64,000 nt of DNA from RDXT01 sp033762375 (GTDB lineage: Bacteria; Bacteroidota; Bacteroidia; J057), in NCBI GenBank assembly GCA_033762375.1, contig JANRLQ010000068.1, forward strand, positions 1 to 64,000, read 5' to 3'. Made by a program: the position numbers and the translations under genes. Below, piece by piece: positions 16,982 to 26,587 of the stretch; the stretch's first letter is position 1; each line of letters starts with the position of its first letter. A model generated the notes under the pieces. It saw only the letters and a program-made list of their open reading frames with translations. It searched no databases and was not told the DNA's origin.

Positions 16982-19507
16982 TCAGCGGATCAGCGTGATA
17001 CTCCCCTCCCGTGTGTAGGTGCGCCCGTTTTCTCCACGCGCGCGGATCACATAAACATAGACCCCCTCCGGACAACGCTGCCCGCCGGAGGTGCCATCCC
17101 AACTGAAACCAGGATCGCCGGATTGGAAGACAGTGACACCCCAGCGGTTAAAAATGCGTATATCTATGTCAGCGATACCGTAGTGACCGATCTGAAAAAG
17201 GTCATTAAAACTGTCTCCATTGGGGGTAAATCCACTGGGTACAAAAAGGGTAACTCCCTCAACCAGAATCTGTTGGGTGGCTGTGTCTGAGCATCCTTGA
17301 TTGTCATAGGCCACAAGGGTAAGAAGATACTCGCCTGGTGCCTGGAATATCAGTTCGGGATTTTTCTCTGTGCGTCGCTGGCTGGGTTCATACAGCCAGA
17401 GCCAGGTATCAGCCTCCGTGCTGGTATTGACCGGCTGTACGGTAAATGGCGCATACCCACTCGCAGCAGGAACGGAAAATGCGGCCTGGGGCTGCCTGAC
17501 ACGCACCCATACCGAGTCAATATTCCCTTCACATCTGCCATTGGCAGCCACTGCATAGACCCACATATCAGCCATCGGGAAAAGGGAAATCTCTGGCCCT
17601 GTAGCGCCCGTGCTCCAGCGGAAGGATGTGCCTCCGGTAGCACTGAGACGCAGTTCCTGCCAGCGGCACACTTCACTTTCCCCACTGATACGGGTTTCAG
17701 GCACAGACAACACCTGCACCTCTGCGGTGTCAAGCGCCTCGCAGCCTGCGGCCGACCTGCCCGTCAGGAGGTAGCGGGTGCTCACCTGCGGAAAAGCCAG
17801 CGGAGTAGCAATGGCCGGATTCGAGAGGCCGTCTGCCGGGCTCCATGAATAGCTGACGGCTCCGCCTGCCTCCAGCAGCACCGATTCGCCTTCACAAATC
17901 TCATAGGGCCCGCCCACTTGCAAGCGCGGGGCAGGTTCTACCCGCACATTCACGGTATCCGTATCCGGACAGCCGTCCTGGGTTACCGTAACCACATACT
18001 GCGTAGTTACCGGTGGGGAAGCTATGGGATTGGGAATGAGGGAGTTGGACAGGCCGAAGGCGGGCGACCAACTGTACTGGCTGCCACCGCTGGCCGAAAG
18101 TTGTACACTGCCGCCTTCGCAGACCACAAGGTCATCTCCGGCAGCGGCCAAAGGCCGGCGAATCACCGTTACAGAGACCGTATCGCTGTCGCTGCAACCA
18201 TTGGCATCGGTTACGGTGAGGGTAAAGAGGGTGCTTGCGGCAGGCGTTGCAAGGGGACTGGCAATACCTGCATTGGATAAAGGGGCTGCAGGACTCCATA
18301 CATAGGTCTGGCCGCCTGATCCGCTGAGGCTAACCCCGGGGCCGCCTTCACACAGACGCTGCGCAGGGCCCGCATCGGCGATGGGATTGGGGAAAATATT
18401 TACCGAAATGCTGCGGGCAGGGCTCACACAAGGGCCATTGCTTTCGGTTACATAAAAGACATAACTTCCTGTAGCAGATGGAGGTACAAAACTGTTCCCG
18501 CTGGCCACGACCTGACTCAGGGCAGCATCGCTGTACCAGGTCAGCGGGCCGCCGTTCTGGGCAGTGGCGAGGAGGGCGGTAGGGATTTCACCCGCGCAAT
18601 AGGTAGTATCCCCGCTGAGCAGAGGTGCCGGAGGGGCTACACAACAGGCTTCAATCACAATCGTATCAGTAAGGAAGTAGGACCAGGCCCCGTGGCAGTA
18701 GTCACTCACCGTAAAAGAATAGGTACCCGGCTGGCTGAAAGTAACGACCGGGCCTGTTGCGCCATTGCTCCATACGTACCCGGTATAGGCCGGAGGCTGC
18801 ACAAGCACCTGATAAAAAGACAGGTCAATCGTAACCGGCCCCGCACAGAGATTCGTATCGGTGGCTGTGATAAAATTGTAGGTGCTGCCCCCGGTATAAA
18901 TCGGATTGGGGGGCGTGGTGGGCGCTTCGAGACAGCAGTTGCCTCCTGCGCTGATATTGTACGTGCCTGTAAAACAGCTATAATCTATCACATGCCCCCG
19001 CAAGGCGGTTCCGGGTCCGAATTCCGAAAGGAAAAACTGCACAATCTGGGGAGCCGAGTTTCCGCCGCCCTGATTAGAGCTGTTGCAGGTCCCTTCAGCT
19101 CCGGTCATACAATTGACCAGCGGAGGGAAACCCGGAAAAAAGGGTTCTCCCAGGTGCGTCGCCTGGGCAATGTTATTGGTCGTACTGGAATACAGGGTAA
19201 ACAGCGAAGCAGGTACGCCATTAAGTACCGTTGTGGGCGTGGTGCCCCCGCAGTTGGTATTGCCCGGCGAGTTAAATCCCGCATAGATGACCCCGGTAAC
19301 ATTCCCGGCAAAGGGGCCGCTAACGTTGATCTCGACCGCCTCATAGGTGCATATCCCCAGCCGGAGATTGGGTATATTCTGATCCACATTGATATTCAGC
19401 ACACCACCCTCATAGTTGGAAAAAATCATCAGGTTTCCGGATGGGTTACAGATCTGTGCAGGCAGCAGCAGGGGCAGGAAAAAGGCAGCAACAAGCAGGA
19501 TACGCAT
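16982..19507 (-). CDS. Large secreted protein with Ig-like/PKD domains and T9SS type B (CHU_C) sorting domain
   Basis: The signal peptide MRILLVAAFFLPLLLPAQ is followed by a cysteine-rich N-terminal region (residues 20-210) containing conserved CTYEAVEINVSGPFAG, then several Ig-like repeats (GGQTYVWSPAAPLSNAGIA, GGSQYSWSPAFGLSNSLIP, GGAVSYSWSPADGLSNPAIA), and a PKD-type domain near residues 680-750 (ASGYAPFTVQPVNTSTEADTW). The last 85 residues (VPSGFTPNGDSFNDLF, IFNRWGVTVF, CPEGVYVYVIRA) are the gliding-motility-associated CHU_C sorting domain recognised by the type IX secretion system. It is expected to be exported and attached to the cell surface, perhaps as an adhesin. Confidence 0.92.
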   Translation of the reverse strand: MRILLVAAFFLPLLLPAQICNPSGNLMIFSNYEGGVLNINVDQNIPNLRLGICTYEAVEINVSGPFAGNVTGVIYAGFNSPGNTNCGGTTPTTVLNGVPASLFTLYSSTTNNIAQATHLGEPFFPGFPPLVNCMTGAEGTCNSSNQGGGNSAPQIVQFFLSEFGPGTALRGHVIDYSCFTGTYNISAGGNCCLEAPTTPPNPIYTGGSTYNFITATDTNLCAGPVTIDLSFYQVLVQPPAYTGYVWSNGATGPVVTFSQPGTYSFTVSDYCHGAWSYFLTDTIVIEACCVAPPAPLLSGDTTYCAGEIPTALLATAQNGGPLTWYSDAALSQVVASGNSFVPPSATGSYVFYVTESNGPCVSPARSISVNIFPNPIADAGPAQRLCEGGPGVSLSGSGGQTYVWSPAAPLSNAGIASPLATPAASTLFTLTVTDANGCSDSDTVSVTVIRRPLAAAGDDLVVCEGGSVQLSASGGSQYSWSPAFGLSNSLIPNPIASPPVTTQYVVTVTQDGCPDTDTVNVRVEPAPRLQVGGPYEICEGESVLLEAGGAVSYSWSPADGLSNPAIATPLAFPQVSTRYLLTGRSAAGCEALDTAEVQVLSVPETRISGESEVCRWQELRLSATGGTSFRWSTGATGPEISLFPMADMWVYAVAANGRCEGNIDSVWVRVRQPQAAFSVPAASGYAPFTVQPVNTSTEADTWLWLYEPSQRRTEKNPELIFQAPGEYLLTLVAYDNQGCSDTATQQILVEGVTLFVPSGFTPNGDSFNDLFQIGHYGIADIDIRIFNRWGVTVFQSGDPGFSWDGTSGGQRCPEGVYVYVIRARGENGRTYTREGSITLIR

Positions 19508-19869
19508 ATCAGGGGCAGGGGTTAGGGGCAGGGATTCAGCAAGAAATACGCAAAAAAGTGCATACTCGTTGGGTACTTCGGAGAGAAGTGTTAGCGCAGG
19601 TCCACCTTAGCGCATACCTGTAACTTACCTGCTTGATTATCAGGAAATATAACCATCACGACCGCTCAGACAATGGAGAGGCAATCATTTTGTAAGGTAG
19701 GCAGACAAAGGTTACGAGATTGAGCAACCTCCGGTTAGGCGCGATAAAAAAATTATTTTTTATCGTTTTATGTAATTTAACTATTTATCATATACCTGCT
19801 ACCAGTCTACACATCATCAAAGGACTGTTGGGGATGAGCCCATCTGCGCAGGATGGCTGTGCGCATTTA
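19508..19869. other. Intergenic region with an AT-rich hairpin
   Basis: No gene is seen in 19508-19869. CGATAAAAAA near 19742 pairs with TTTTTTATCG near 19756-19765, giving an AT hairpin between two genes read leftward (their shared minus strand); it may terminate the lipoprotein gene transcript from the right. The rest is the presumed leader of the T9SS protein gene, with no further motif that I can support. Confidence 0.45.
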
Positions 19870-20334
19870 TTATTCCTTCACAAAATACGTATCCTCCCCA
19901 CCAAAAATAGCGGCATTGCAGATCATGACGCCGTCACAAAACCACAAAGCCCCATGGATCTGCGGTACAAATACATTGGTTTGGATGGTATAATAATTTC
20001 CGCTGCTTTCTGCGATGTCCCAGGTGAATGCCAGGGTACTGCCATCCGGGGCGGTGTACATCCCGGTGCTGTCCGGCAAAAAGGAGAGGACCATGCCTGT
20101 ATACTCGGTGTAGCTGCCGACCGGGCCGGTGGCACGACCGATCTGATAGACATAGGCCCAGGTCCAGGTGCCGGTAAGCTGGTTGCGGATAGCGGCTTCG
20201 TCAAAGTTGTTTTGCCGGTGGCAGGCCTGGATTTCGGCAAAATCAAATACGGGCAGGGGCTTTTCTTCGCACCCGGAGGTGAGCAGTAAGCTGCTCATGA
20301 TCAACAGGATAAGGGGAGACAGGATCTTTTTCAT
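19870..20334 (-). CDS. Small lipoprotein of unknown function
   Basis: The start at 20334 (MKKILSPLILLIMSSLLLTSGCEE) places a lipobox (LTSGC) at a normal distance, whereas the longer frame from 20400 does not. The mature part contains the segment RNQLTGTWTWAYVYQ ... GMVLSFLPDSTGMYT ... TLAFTWDI, the pattern of lipocalin-like / DUF5004-like lipoproteins of Bacteroidota in which a calculated residual activity term is common; the family call is tentative. Monocistronic. Confidence 0.65.
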   Translation of the reverse strand: MKKILSPLILLIMSSLLLTSGCEEKPLPVFDFAEIQACHRQNNFDEAAIRNQLTGTWTWAYVYQIGRATGPVGSYTEYTGMVLSFLPDSTGMYTAPDGSTLAFTWDIAESSGNYYTIQTNVFVPQIHGALWFCDGVMICNAAIFGGEDTYFVKE

Positions 20335-20561
20335 TTGCGGGAATATAAGGTGTAAACATACAATAAGTAGCGTCGCTTTTGGGGGGATTGGGCAGCGCAC
20401 CGCTTGTTGACATCAGACGCAGGTATCCTCGCTAACGCTGCATCCGGTGCCGATAGTTGCGTGCGGGCTGAACAGATAATGCTATCATTTGAATAAATCC
20501 TTCTACCCCCTCCGGGTATCGGGACTGTAACTTGCATACATACTACTAATTACGCGACATT

Positions 20562-22061
20562 ATGCTGTACCAGCGTCCTGCCTTTAAGCCCCGCTACGAA
20601 AATTTCATCGGCGGGCAGTTTGTTCCTCCGGTCAAAGGGGAATATTTTGACAATTCCAGTCCCATAGACGGCAAAGTATTTACCCAGGCTGCCCGCTCAG
20701 GCAAAGAAGACATCGAACTGGCCCTCGATGCTGCCCACAAGGCTTTTGTTACCTGGAGCAAGACCTCCCCTACGTATCGGGCTGGCATCCTCAATAAAAT
20801 TGCCGATATCATGGAGGCAAACCTCGAATACCTGGCTATTGTGGATACCATTGACAACGGAAAGCCGGTCCGGGAAACGATGGCGGTAGATTTGCCGCTC
20901 TGTATCGACCACTTCCGCTATTTTGCCGGGGTCATCCGCGCCGAAGAGGGCGGCATTTCCGAGCACGATGAGACAACGGTCAGCATTTGTCTGCCGGAAC
21001 CCATCGGCGTGGTAGGGCAAATCATTCCCTGGAACTTCCCGCTGCTGATGGCCACCTGGAAAATTGCCCCTGCCCTGGCTGCGGGCTGCACGGCCATTGT
21101 AAAACCTGCCGAACAAACCCCCACTTCCATCCTCTGCCTGATGGAGCTGATCAAGGACGTAGTGCCGCCCGGCGTGCTGAACATTGTCACCGGCTTTGGC
21201 CCTGAGGCAGGCAAGCCCCTGGCCCAGTCGCCCCGCGTAGCCAAGGTGTCCTTTACCGGAGAGACCACCACCGGCCGCCTGATCATGCAGTATGCGTCTG
21301 AAAACCTGGTCCCGGTCACCATGGAGCTGGGCGGTAAATCACCCAATATTTTCTTCCCCTCCGTGATGGACGCCGATGACGACTTCCTCGACAAGGCGAT
21401 TGAAGGCGCTGTGCTGTTTGCCGTCAACCAGGGCGAAGTCTGTACCTGCCCCTCGCGGATTCTCGTGCATGAGCGCATCTACGACGCCTTTATGAGCCGG
21501 GTGATCGAGCGCACCAAAGCCATCAAAATGGGCCACCCGCTCGACTCAGAGACGATGATGGGCGCTCAGGCTTCCAACGACCAGTACGAAAAAATCCAGT
21601 CCTACCTGAAACTCGGCAAGGAAGAAGGTGCCGAACTCCTCACCGGCGGGGATGTACAGCGGCTGGATGGCGAGCTGGGAGGCGGATATTATATCCAGCC
21701 CACCCTCTTCAAGGGGCACAACAAAATGCGCATCTTCCAGGAAGAAATTTTTGGGCCGGTGGTCTGTGTTACGACCTTCAAAACGACCGAAGAAGCCATC
21801 GAAATCGCCAATGATACCCTCTATGGCCTGGGTGCAGGCGTATGGACCCGCGACGCTCACGAGCTGTATCAGGTACCCCGTGCCATCCAGGCCGGCCGTG
21901 TCTGGGTCAACTGCTACCATGCCTACCCGGCACATGCGCCATTTGGCGGGTACAAAAAGTCAGGTTTTGGCCGCGAAAACCACAAGATGATGCTGGGCCA
22001 CTACCGCCAGACCAAAAACATGCTGATCTCCTACAGCAAAAGTAAGCTGGGCTTTTTCTAA
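20562..22061 (+). CDS. aldB: NAD(P)-dependent aldehyde dehydrogenase (AldB / acetaldehyde dehydrogenase type)
   Basis: A full-length ALDH of 499 residues. Visible landmarks are the cofactor-site motifs IIPWNFPLLM and KPAEQTP, the SFTGETTTGR loop, the general-base Glu255 in ELGGKSPN, and the nucleophile Cys294 in NQGEVCTCPSR. The EVCTCPSR form and the N-terminus (YENFIGGQFVPPVKGEYF) are typical of the AldB/ExaC acetaldehyde dehydrogenase group, which oxidises aldehydes to acids. It is followed by a DUF779 gene and a convergent AraC-type regulator, the same neighbourhood reported for this group. Part of the coding region has a decayed copy at 16869-16981. Confidence 0.92.
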   Translation: MLYQRPAFKPRYENFIGGQFVPPVKGEYFDNSSPIDGKVFTQAARSGKEDIELALDAAHKAFVTWSKTSPTYRAGILNKIADIMEANLEYLAIVDTIDNGKPVRETMAVDLPLCIDHFRYFAGVIRAEEGGISEHDETTVSICLPEPIGVVGQIIPWNFPLLMATWKIAPALAAGCTAIVKPAEQTPTSILCLMELIKDVVPPGVLNIVTGFGPEAGKPLAQSPRVAKVSFTGETTTGRLIMQYASENLVPVTMELGGKSPNIFFPSVMDADDDFLDKAIEGAVLFAVNQGEVCTCPSRILVHERIYDAFMSRVIERTKAIKMGHPLDSETMMGAQASNDQYEKIQSYLKLGKEEGAELLTGGDVQRLDGELGGGYYIQPTLFKGHNKMRIFQEEIFGPVVCVTTFKTTEEAIEIANDTLYGLGAGVWTRDAHELYQVPRAIQAGRVWVNCYHAYPAHAPFGGYKKSGFGRENHKMMLGHYRQTKNMLISYSKSKLGFF

Positions 22062-22080
22062 GTCCTTCTGATCACAGCAG

Positions 22081-22120
22081 GTTCCTGCAACGCCTCCGTG
22101 CGGGGATTGCAGGAACTTTT
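22081..22120 (+). terminator. Rho-independent terminator of the aldehyde dehydrogenase gene
   Basis: GTTCCTGCAA (22081-22090) and TTGCAGGAAC (22107-22116) form a perfect 10-bp stem followed by TTTT, 19 bp after the stop codon. Confidence 0.8.
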
Positions 22121-22150
22121 GCTTATATTCACCCACAATACCCCTACCCC

Positions 22151-22525
22151 ATGATCCCAAGAGTCACGATCAGCGACGAGGCAACAGCTGTCGTCCGGCA
22201 ATTACAGGCGCGGTTTGGGCCGCTGATGTTTCACCAGAGCGGCGGCTGCTGTGACGGTTCGCAGCCTATGTGTTTTGAAGCCGGTGATTTTAAGGTCGGC
22301 AGCAGTGATGTTTGCCTGGGCAGTATCGAGGATTGCCCCTTCTGGATGAGCAAAGACCAGTTTGAATACTGGCAATATACCCAGCTGCATATCCACGTAG
22401 CGCCGGGCCGGGGATCGAGTTTTTCGCTCGAAATCCCGATGGGCCTGCGGTTTCTGACCCAGTCGCGGATGTTTGAGGAGGCTGAGCTCAGCCAGCTCGC
22501 CCCCTTGCAGTATGCGGATGTATAG
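22151..22525 (+). CDS. DUF779 protein, aldehyde dehydrogenase-associated
   Basis: A 124-residue protein with the DUF779 signature: FHQSGGCCDGSQPMCF near residue 30, then GSIEDCPFWM and WQYTQLHIHVAPGRGSSFSLEIPMG. Paired cysteines and the HIH motif could bind a metal, which is inference. DUF779 genes are repeatedly found next to aldB-type dehydrogenases, and it is so here, 90 bp downstream, although a terminator lies between. The stop meets that of the convergent AraC-type gene without a gap. Confidence 0.85.
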   Translation: MIPRVTISDEATAVVRQLQARFGPLMFHQSGGCCDGSQPMCFEAGDFKVGSSDVCLGSIEDCPFWMSKDQFEYWQYTQLHIHVAPGRGSSFSLEIPMGLRFLTQSRMFEEAELSQLAPLQYADV

Positions 22526-23470
22526 TCAGGACTGGTGCAGGTCTTTGTTTTGCAACTGCTGGTACTGACGGGGTGTGATGCCTTCGAAGTGTTTGAATAC
22601 CCGGATAAAATAATTGCAGTCTTCAAATCCCGCCTCAAAAGACACATTTTTCACATAAATCCGGTGGTCCTTGAGGAGTTGTTTGGCCAGTTTGATTTTT
22701 TCGGAGAGCACCAGCTCTACCGGGCTGATACCCAGTTCCCGTTTGACCAGCCGGTACAGTGAGGCCTGGCTCAGGCCGGCTTCTTTGGCGATGGTTTTGA
22801 TGTCTATCCGGTCACCGATATGCTTGCGGATCAGGGTGATGACCTGTGAGAGCACAGGACTTTTTTCGGCAACCCCCTGCGTATCCAGGGCCTGGAGGGT
22901 CTGCGACTGGATGAGCCGTATCAGCAGTTCCTGCAGGGTGAGATCGGCCATGATGTCCTTGGTGATGGTGGTACTCTGGCAGACCTGGATGAGTTTGTTG
23001 ATGGTGGCGGCGAGTTCTTCGTGGTTGTAGAAGAAATAATTGCGCATATCAAGCTGCCAGAAGTCATTCCGGCTATCCTTGGGATATTTTTCATTGAGAA
23101 AAGCCAGGGTCGAATCAATCTTATGGCTGTCAATGGCCAGGGCAAGGCACTGGGTGGGGTTTTGCTCCTGTGCCTCCGGGAAATCAATCTCCATGAGTGC
23201 ATTGGGCGGGATGATCACCGACTCGCCCGGGAGATACTCAAATCCGGGCTGCCCGAAGAGGTGCATGATTTTTTTGCCACGCAGCATACTTGTCACCACC
23301 AGGTCATTAAACCGCAGCGGCACCAGCTCGGAAGCCTGGTAGGTCTCAAACAAGTTCAGCTCACAGCTCTCCAGGTTGTAAATTGTCCGGTTTTCGACCA
23401 GGGTTTTGAGGGAGGCCTCAGGTGTGAGGTCCGGGGCGGCCGGAGCCACCTTGTTTTTCGAGAGTTTCAT
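22526..23470 (-). CDS. AraC-family transcriptional regulator
   Basis: The ATG at 23470 (MKLSKNKVAPAAPDL) is preferred; a frame extension to 23644 would add an unlikely leader. The N-terminal 190 residues resemble the AraC-type cupin sensor (AraC_N: GKKIMHLFGQPGFEYLPGESVIIPPNALMEIDFPEA). The C-terminal 100 residues hold two helix-turn-helices (DIKTIAKEAGLSQASLYRLVKRELGISP and VKNVSFEAGFEDCNYFIRVFKHFEGITPRQY by parts). Position next to the aldehyde dehydrogenase and DUF779 genes suggests it controls them. Confidence 0.85.
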   Translation of the reverse strand: MKLSKNKVAPAAPDLTPEASLKTLVENRTIYNLESCELNLFETYQASELVPLRFNDLVVTSMLRGKKIMHLFGQPGFEYLPGESVIIPPNALMEIDFPEAQEQNPTQCLALAIDSHKIDSTLAFLNEKYPKDSRNDFWQLDMRNYFFYNHEELAATINKLIQVCQSTTITKDIMADLTLQELLIRLIQSQTLQALDTQGVAEKSPVLSQVITLIRKHIGDRIDIKTIAKEAGLSQASLYRLVKRELGISPVELVLSEKIKLAKQLLKDHRIYVKNVSFEAGFEDCNYFIRVFKHFEGITPRQYQQLQNKDLHQS

Positions 23471-23599
23471 ACATGCCGGTAACCAAAAAGTAGTGTCCTT
23501 ATTAAGCAATGTACTTAAAAACCCGGTATGAATCAAACATTTTTGCCGGGAAGGAGTGTATTTCCAAGCAGAAACATCATACACAGACCATCTGACCTT

Positions 23600-24073
23600 A
23601 TGGGTGACGCCTTTATCCTCAAAAAATTCAGCAGCGGGATGCATTATATCGTGCTTGACCCGATTACGGCTTCATACTTTACTGCACAGGAAACCAGGCG
23701 GGTTGTATGCAGGCTGAATGATCAGATAACATTTCACTGCGCCATTATGCCTAAAAAGGAAGGAGGCTATTTTATCAACATCGGCTCTGCTATCTGCCAA
23801 AAGCTCAACCTGCAGGAAGGCGCAGAAGTGACTGCTACATTTACAGCAGATACCTCTGAATATCAATTTACGATGCCAGATGAGTTGAAAGAAGTCCTCA
23901 ATACAGATCCAGAAGCCGATGCCGCATTTCACCGCCTGACAGCGGGTAACCAACGAGGTCTGATCTACCTGGTAACTCAGGTCAAGTCCAGCAGCAACAG
24001 AATAGAAAGAGCGCTCAGGATTGCAGCGCAGCTAAAAAATGGGATCACCTCCCCCCGCATCATATTAAAATAA
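23600..24073 (+). CDS. DUF1905 / YdeI-OmdA-like protein
   Basis: The ATG at 23600 starts MGDAFILKKFSSGMHYIVLDP, matching the start of the DUF1905 beta-barrel domain (residues 1-90, ending VTATFTADTSEYQF). The tail (MPDELKEVLNTDPEADAAFHRLTAGNQRGLIYLVTQVK) resembles the YdeI/OmdA bacteriocin-protection domain, in which an Ala/Leu-rich helix pair follows the barrel. The upstream frame extension overlaps the regulatory region of the divergent AraC-type gene and is not needed. Biochemical role unknown. Confidence 0.7.
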   Translation: MGDAFILKKFSSGMHYIVLDPITASYFTAQETRRVVCRLNDQITFHCAIMPKKEGGYFINIGSAICQKLNLQEGAEVTATFTADTSEYQFTMPDELKEVLNTDPEADAAFHRLTAGNQRGLIYLVTQVKSSSNRIERALRIAAQLKNGITSPRIILK

Positions 24074-24134
24074 AGACCTTATCGCTTACATAGAAGTATC
24101 ATGACGGGCAGGCTTGGGCTTTCATTTGCTTCAT

Positions 24135-24165
24135 TTGTACAAGCTCCGCCACATGCGTATCTTGC
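24135..24165 (+). promoter_or_regulatory. Putative promoter of the DUF2200 gene
   Basis: TTG (24135-24137), a 20-bp spacer and TATCTTGC (24158-24165) approximate the Bacteroidota TTG-N19-TAnnTTTG promoter. The same GTATCTTGC / GTATATTGC form recurs in the repeats ahead of accessory genes at 34-47 kb. Confidence 0.45.
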
Positions 24166-24198
24166 CTGAGGCATTTTTCACCTGAATATCTGCACGTT

Positions 24199-24582
24199 AT
24201 GAACAAACCCCATAACCACGATGCGCGTATTGCCAACATGATATTTGGCTCCGTGTATCCGCACTATGTCACCAAAGTCGAAAAAAAAGGCAGGACAAAA
24301 GCTGAATTACACCAGGTCATCGAGTGGCTGACCGGATACAACGAGGCTGATATACAGGAGCTTATCGAAAAAAAGGTGACATTTGAGGCTTTTTTTGAGG
24401 GAGCAACCCTGCACCCAAATGCCCGCTACATTACGGGCCTGATCTGTGGGTACCGGGTAGAAGACATCGAAAATCCCCTCACCAGGCAGGCACGATACCT
24501 GGACAAACTGGTGGATGAACTCGCCAAGGGCCGCAAAATGGACAAAATTCTCCGGACGGGGCAGCAGGATACGGCCCTATAG
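24199..24582 (+). CDS. DUF2200 family protein
   Basis: A 127-residue protein covering the DUF2200 family from MNKPHNHDARIANMIFGSVYPHYVTKVEKKGRT to the end. Conserved features visible are the N-terminal ARIAxMxFxxVYPxYxxKxxxKGRT, WLTGY and FFEGATLHPNARYITGLICGYRVEDIENPLTRQARYLDKLVDELAKG (given here as a region, roughly residues 56-112). Family function is not known. A promoter-like sequence lies upstream; the next gene starts 44 bp later and may be cotranscribed. Confidence 0.85.
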   Translation: MNKPHNHDARIANMIFGSVYPHYVTKVEKKGRTKAELHQVIEWLTGYNEADIQELIEKKVTFEAFFEGATLHPNARYITGLICGYRVEDIENPLTRQARYLDKLVDELAKGRKMDKILRTGQQDTAL

Positions 24583-24625
24583 CCTATACTCACCTGATTA
24601 TGAGCAACATAAATCCATAATATTC

Positions 24626-25033
24626 ATGGAACTGATATTCCGGTTACAGGCACCTGCCGCGCTCGTATTTGAGTATCTGACAGATATGCAACTATTTGCC
24701 TCGGTGCATCCTGTCATCTCACGGATTGCCCCTCAGGGTAATGGCAGGTACCAGGTATATGAGACCTTGCAGTTGGGGTTTATCCCGGTTTCTTTTACCT
24801 ATCCGGTCTCCCTTATATCAGACCCGGCCGCTCAAACGGTCCTCATGCAGGCGACGGTTATGGGTGTGACCCATATTGAGATGAAATTTGTGATAACAAC
24901 CGACTCCGGGGGAACTGTCGTCAGCGAATCTGTCCGATTCCGGACCCCGCTCCCGGTCAAATGGCTGATGCGGCGTGTATTCAGGCGCCTGCACCAGGTA
25001 TTGTTTGACAACATCGGGCAGGCGGCCCGATAG
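24626..25033 (+). CDS. SRPBCC / START-like protein
   Basis: The ATG at 24626 (MELIFRLQAPAALVFEYLTDMQLFASVHPVISRI) is the natural start; the extension upstream overlaps DUF2200 in another frame. The N-terminal strand-helix (PAALVFEYLTDMQLFASVHP) and the final amphipathic helix (MRRVFRRLHQVLFDNIGQA) are the framework of the polyketide cyclase / START fold with a hydrophobic pocket. Ligand unknown. Confidence 0.65.
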   Translation: MELIFRLQAPAALVFEYLTDMQLFASVHPVISRIAPQGNGRYQVYETLQLGFIPVSFTYPVSLISDPAAQTVLMQATVMGVTHIEMKFVITTDSGGTVVSESVRFRTPLPVKWLMRRVFRRLHQVLFDNIGQAAR

Positions 25034-25176
25034 ATCCCGGCAGGCCCGGACATTTCAGGCGTTTCATTCGGTCAGATATGCCCCATACTCGGTCAGGCAA
25101 ACCCGTCACTCGGACAATAGGACATACTTAGGCCGCAGCAAGGATATAGTTTCGTTTCATCAAACAACACCACAGT

Positions 25177-25689
25177 ATGAAACGAAACACAGCCTTCCAT
25201 CGCACCGCCTGCCTCATAGGAGCATGTATCCTGACAAACACCACGCCCCTGGCCGCCCAGGTTCCTGCCTACCTGTCTGACCTGGAACAAGCTGATATGG
25301 CGTACGCCTACACTACCTTTTCCCTGGTCAATGGCGTACTCCTGGGCCTGGGTGTGGCAGTGACCCTGCTGGTAATCGTCTGCATAGGGCACCTGTGCAG
25401 GACCCTTATCCAGACAAGCCCCCCCAAAACCCGCAACCGCCGCCGGTTTACGGCCCTGGGGCTGGTCCTGCTGGGACTGAGTATGGCCGGCAGCAGTTGT
25501 ACCGTCACACAACGGGCGGCGATTTTTTCACAAGGCCCGTCCCAGCCGACCGGAGACCGCTGGTGTCCTCAACATTACCACCAGGCCGATGCAGAATTTC
25601 CGGACCTCACCCGGACAGTCGGATACCCGGTCCCACGTCTGACCTTCTGCCGGTACTGCGGCCAGCGGATCGTCCGCCGCCAGCCCTGA
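25177..25689 (+). CDS. Membrane protein with a C-terminal CxxC zinc-ribbon-like end
   Basis: An N-terminal signal or membrane segment (TACLIGACILTNTTPLAAQ) is followed by two further hydrophobic stretches (FSLVNGVLLGLGVAVTLLVIV and ALGLVLLGLSMAGSSC). The tail carries WCPQHYHQADAEF and FCRYCGQRI, a CxxC pair that could be half of a zinc ribbon. No family recognised. Confidence 0.5.
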   Translation: MKRNTAFHRTACLIGACILTNTTPLAAQVPAYLSDLEQADMAYAYTTFSLVNGVLLGLGVAVTLLVIVCIGHLCRTLIQTSPPKTRNRRRFTALGLVLLGLSMAGSSCTVTQRAAIFSQGPSQPTGDRWCPQHYHQADAEFPDLTRTVGYPVPRLTFCRYCGQRIVRRQP

Positions 25690-25774
25690 TCACCTGCCAT
25701 ACCCGGCTTCGGGTTATGCCTGAAGCCCTTCCGTTCACTTTCCTATTTTTTTTTAACACGCATTACACACGCAC

Positions 25775-26533
25775 ATGATGTCCAAACTGTTTTTTGCCTG
25801 CACGCTGGCATGCCTCAGCGTCCTGACCCTCTCCGCCCAAAGTGGCGTCTCCCGCTCCGGAGTGAAGTACACGATCCTGCAAGCCGGTACCGGGCCTGCG
25901 CCTGCCACCGGCCAGGAGGTACTCCTCCATGTCGAGGTGACGGACAACGCCGGTAAGGTCATTTTTTCCTCCCGCGAGATGGGTTGTTATGTCCATGAAA
26001 CGGTGGGCACAGCGGCTGATCCCATTGACAAAGCCCGCGAAGAACTGCTCATGCAGATGAAACAAGGCAGTAAATACCGCGAGGAAGCGCCCAAAAGCCT
26101 GCTGCCCGCTGACCACCCTGCCCGGAAAGAAGCAGGAGACTACCTGGTCGCCGTCATCGAACTGGCGGAGGTGATGGAAGCCACTCCCTCCGGAACCCAT
26201 CTGATCGTGGAGACTGCCGAGAAAAGTGGTGTCCCTGCTGCCGAGGCGCAGTTTAAGGCCTTGCAGCAACACAACCCCAAGGGTTATACTTTTTTCGAAT
26301 GGGACATGAACATGGCAGGGTACAAGGCCCTGGAAGCCAAACAATACGACCAGGCTGTTGCCTTTTTTACCATGAACACGACCCTGCATCCGGCTTCTGC
26401 CAATGCTTACGACAGCCTCGGCGATGGATACGCAGCTAAGGGCGACAAAGAAAAAGCAAAAGCCAGCTACCAAAAAGCTTTTCAGCTCAATCCTGCCTTC
26501 ACGTTCAGCAAAGAAAAAATGGACAAGCTCTAA
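25775..26533 (+). CDS. Secreted FKBP-like domain fused to TPR
   Basis: Starts with a double ATG and a signal peptide (MMSKLFFACTLACLSVLTLSAQ). Residues 25-130 resemble an FKBP-type prolyl isomerase domain (VKYTILQAGTGPAPATGQEVLLHVEV, then an inserted helical stretch and GDYLVAVIELAEV), but the aromatic active-site residues are mostly not visible, so activity is uncertain. The C-terminal half holds TPR units (GYKALEAKQYDQAVAFFTMNTTLHPASANAYDSLGDGY). Two DUF4440 genes follow in the same direction. Confidence 0.7.
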   Translation: MMSKLFFACTLACLSVLTLSAQSGVSRSGVKYTILQAGTGPAPATGQEVLLHVEVTDNAGKVIFSSREMGCYVHETVGTAADPIDKAREELLMQMKQGSKYREEAPKSLLPADHPARKEAGDYLVAVIELAEVMEATPSGTHLIVETAEKSGVPAAEAQFKALQQHNPKGYTFFEWDMNMAGYKALEAKQYDQAVAFFTMNTTLHPASANAYDSLGDGYAAKGDKEKAKASYQKAFQLNPAFTFSKEKMDKL

Positions 26534-26587
26534 GCCAGCCGCTCCCCTCGTTTCTTTTTTTTTCACGTAACGAACTACACATTCACC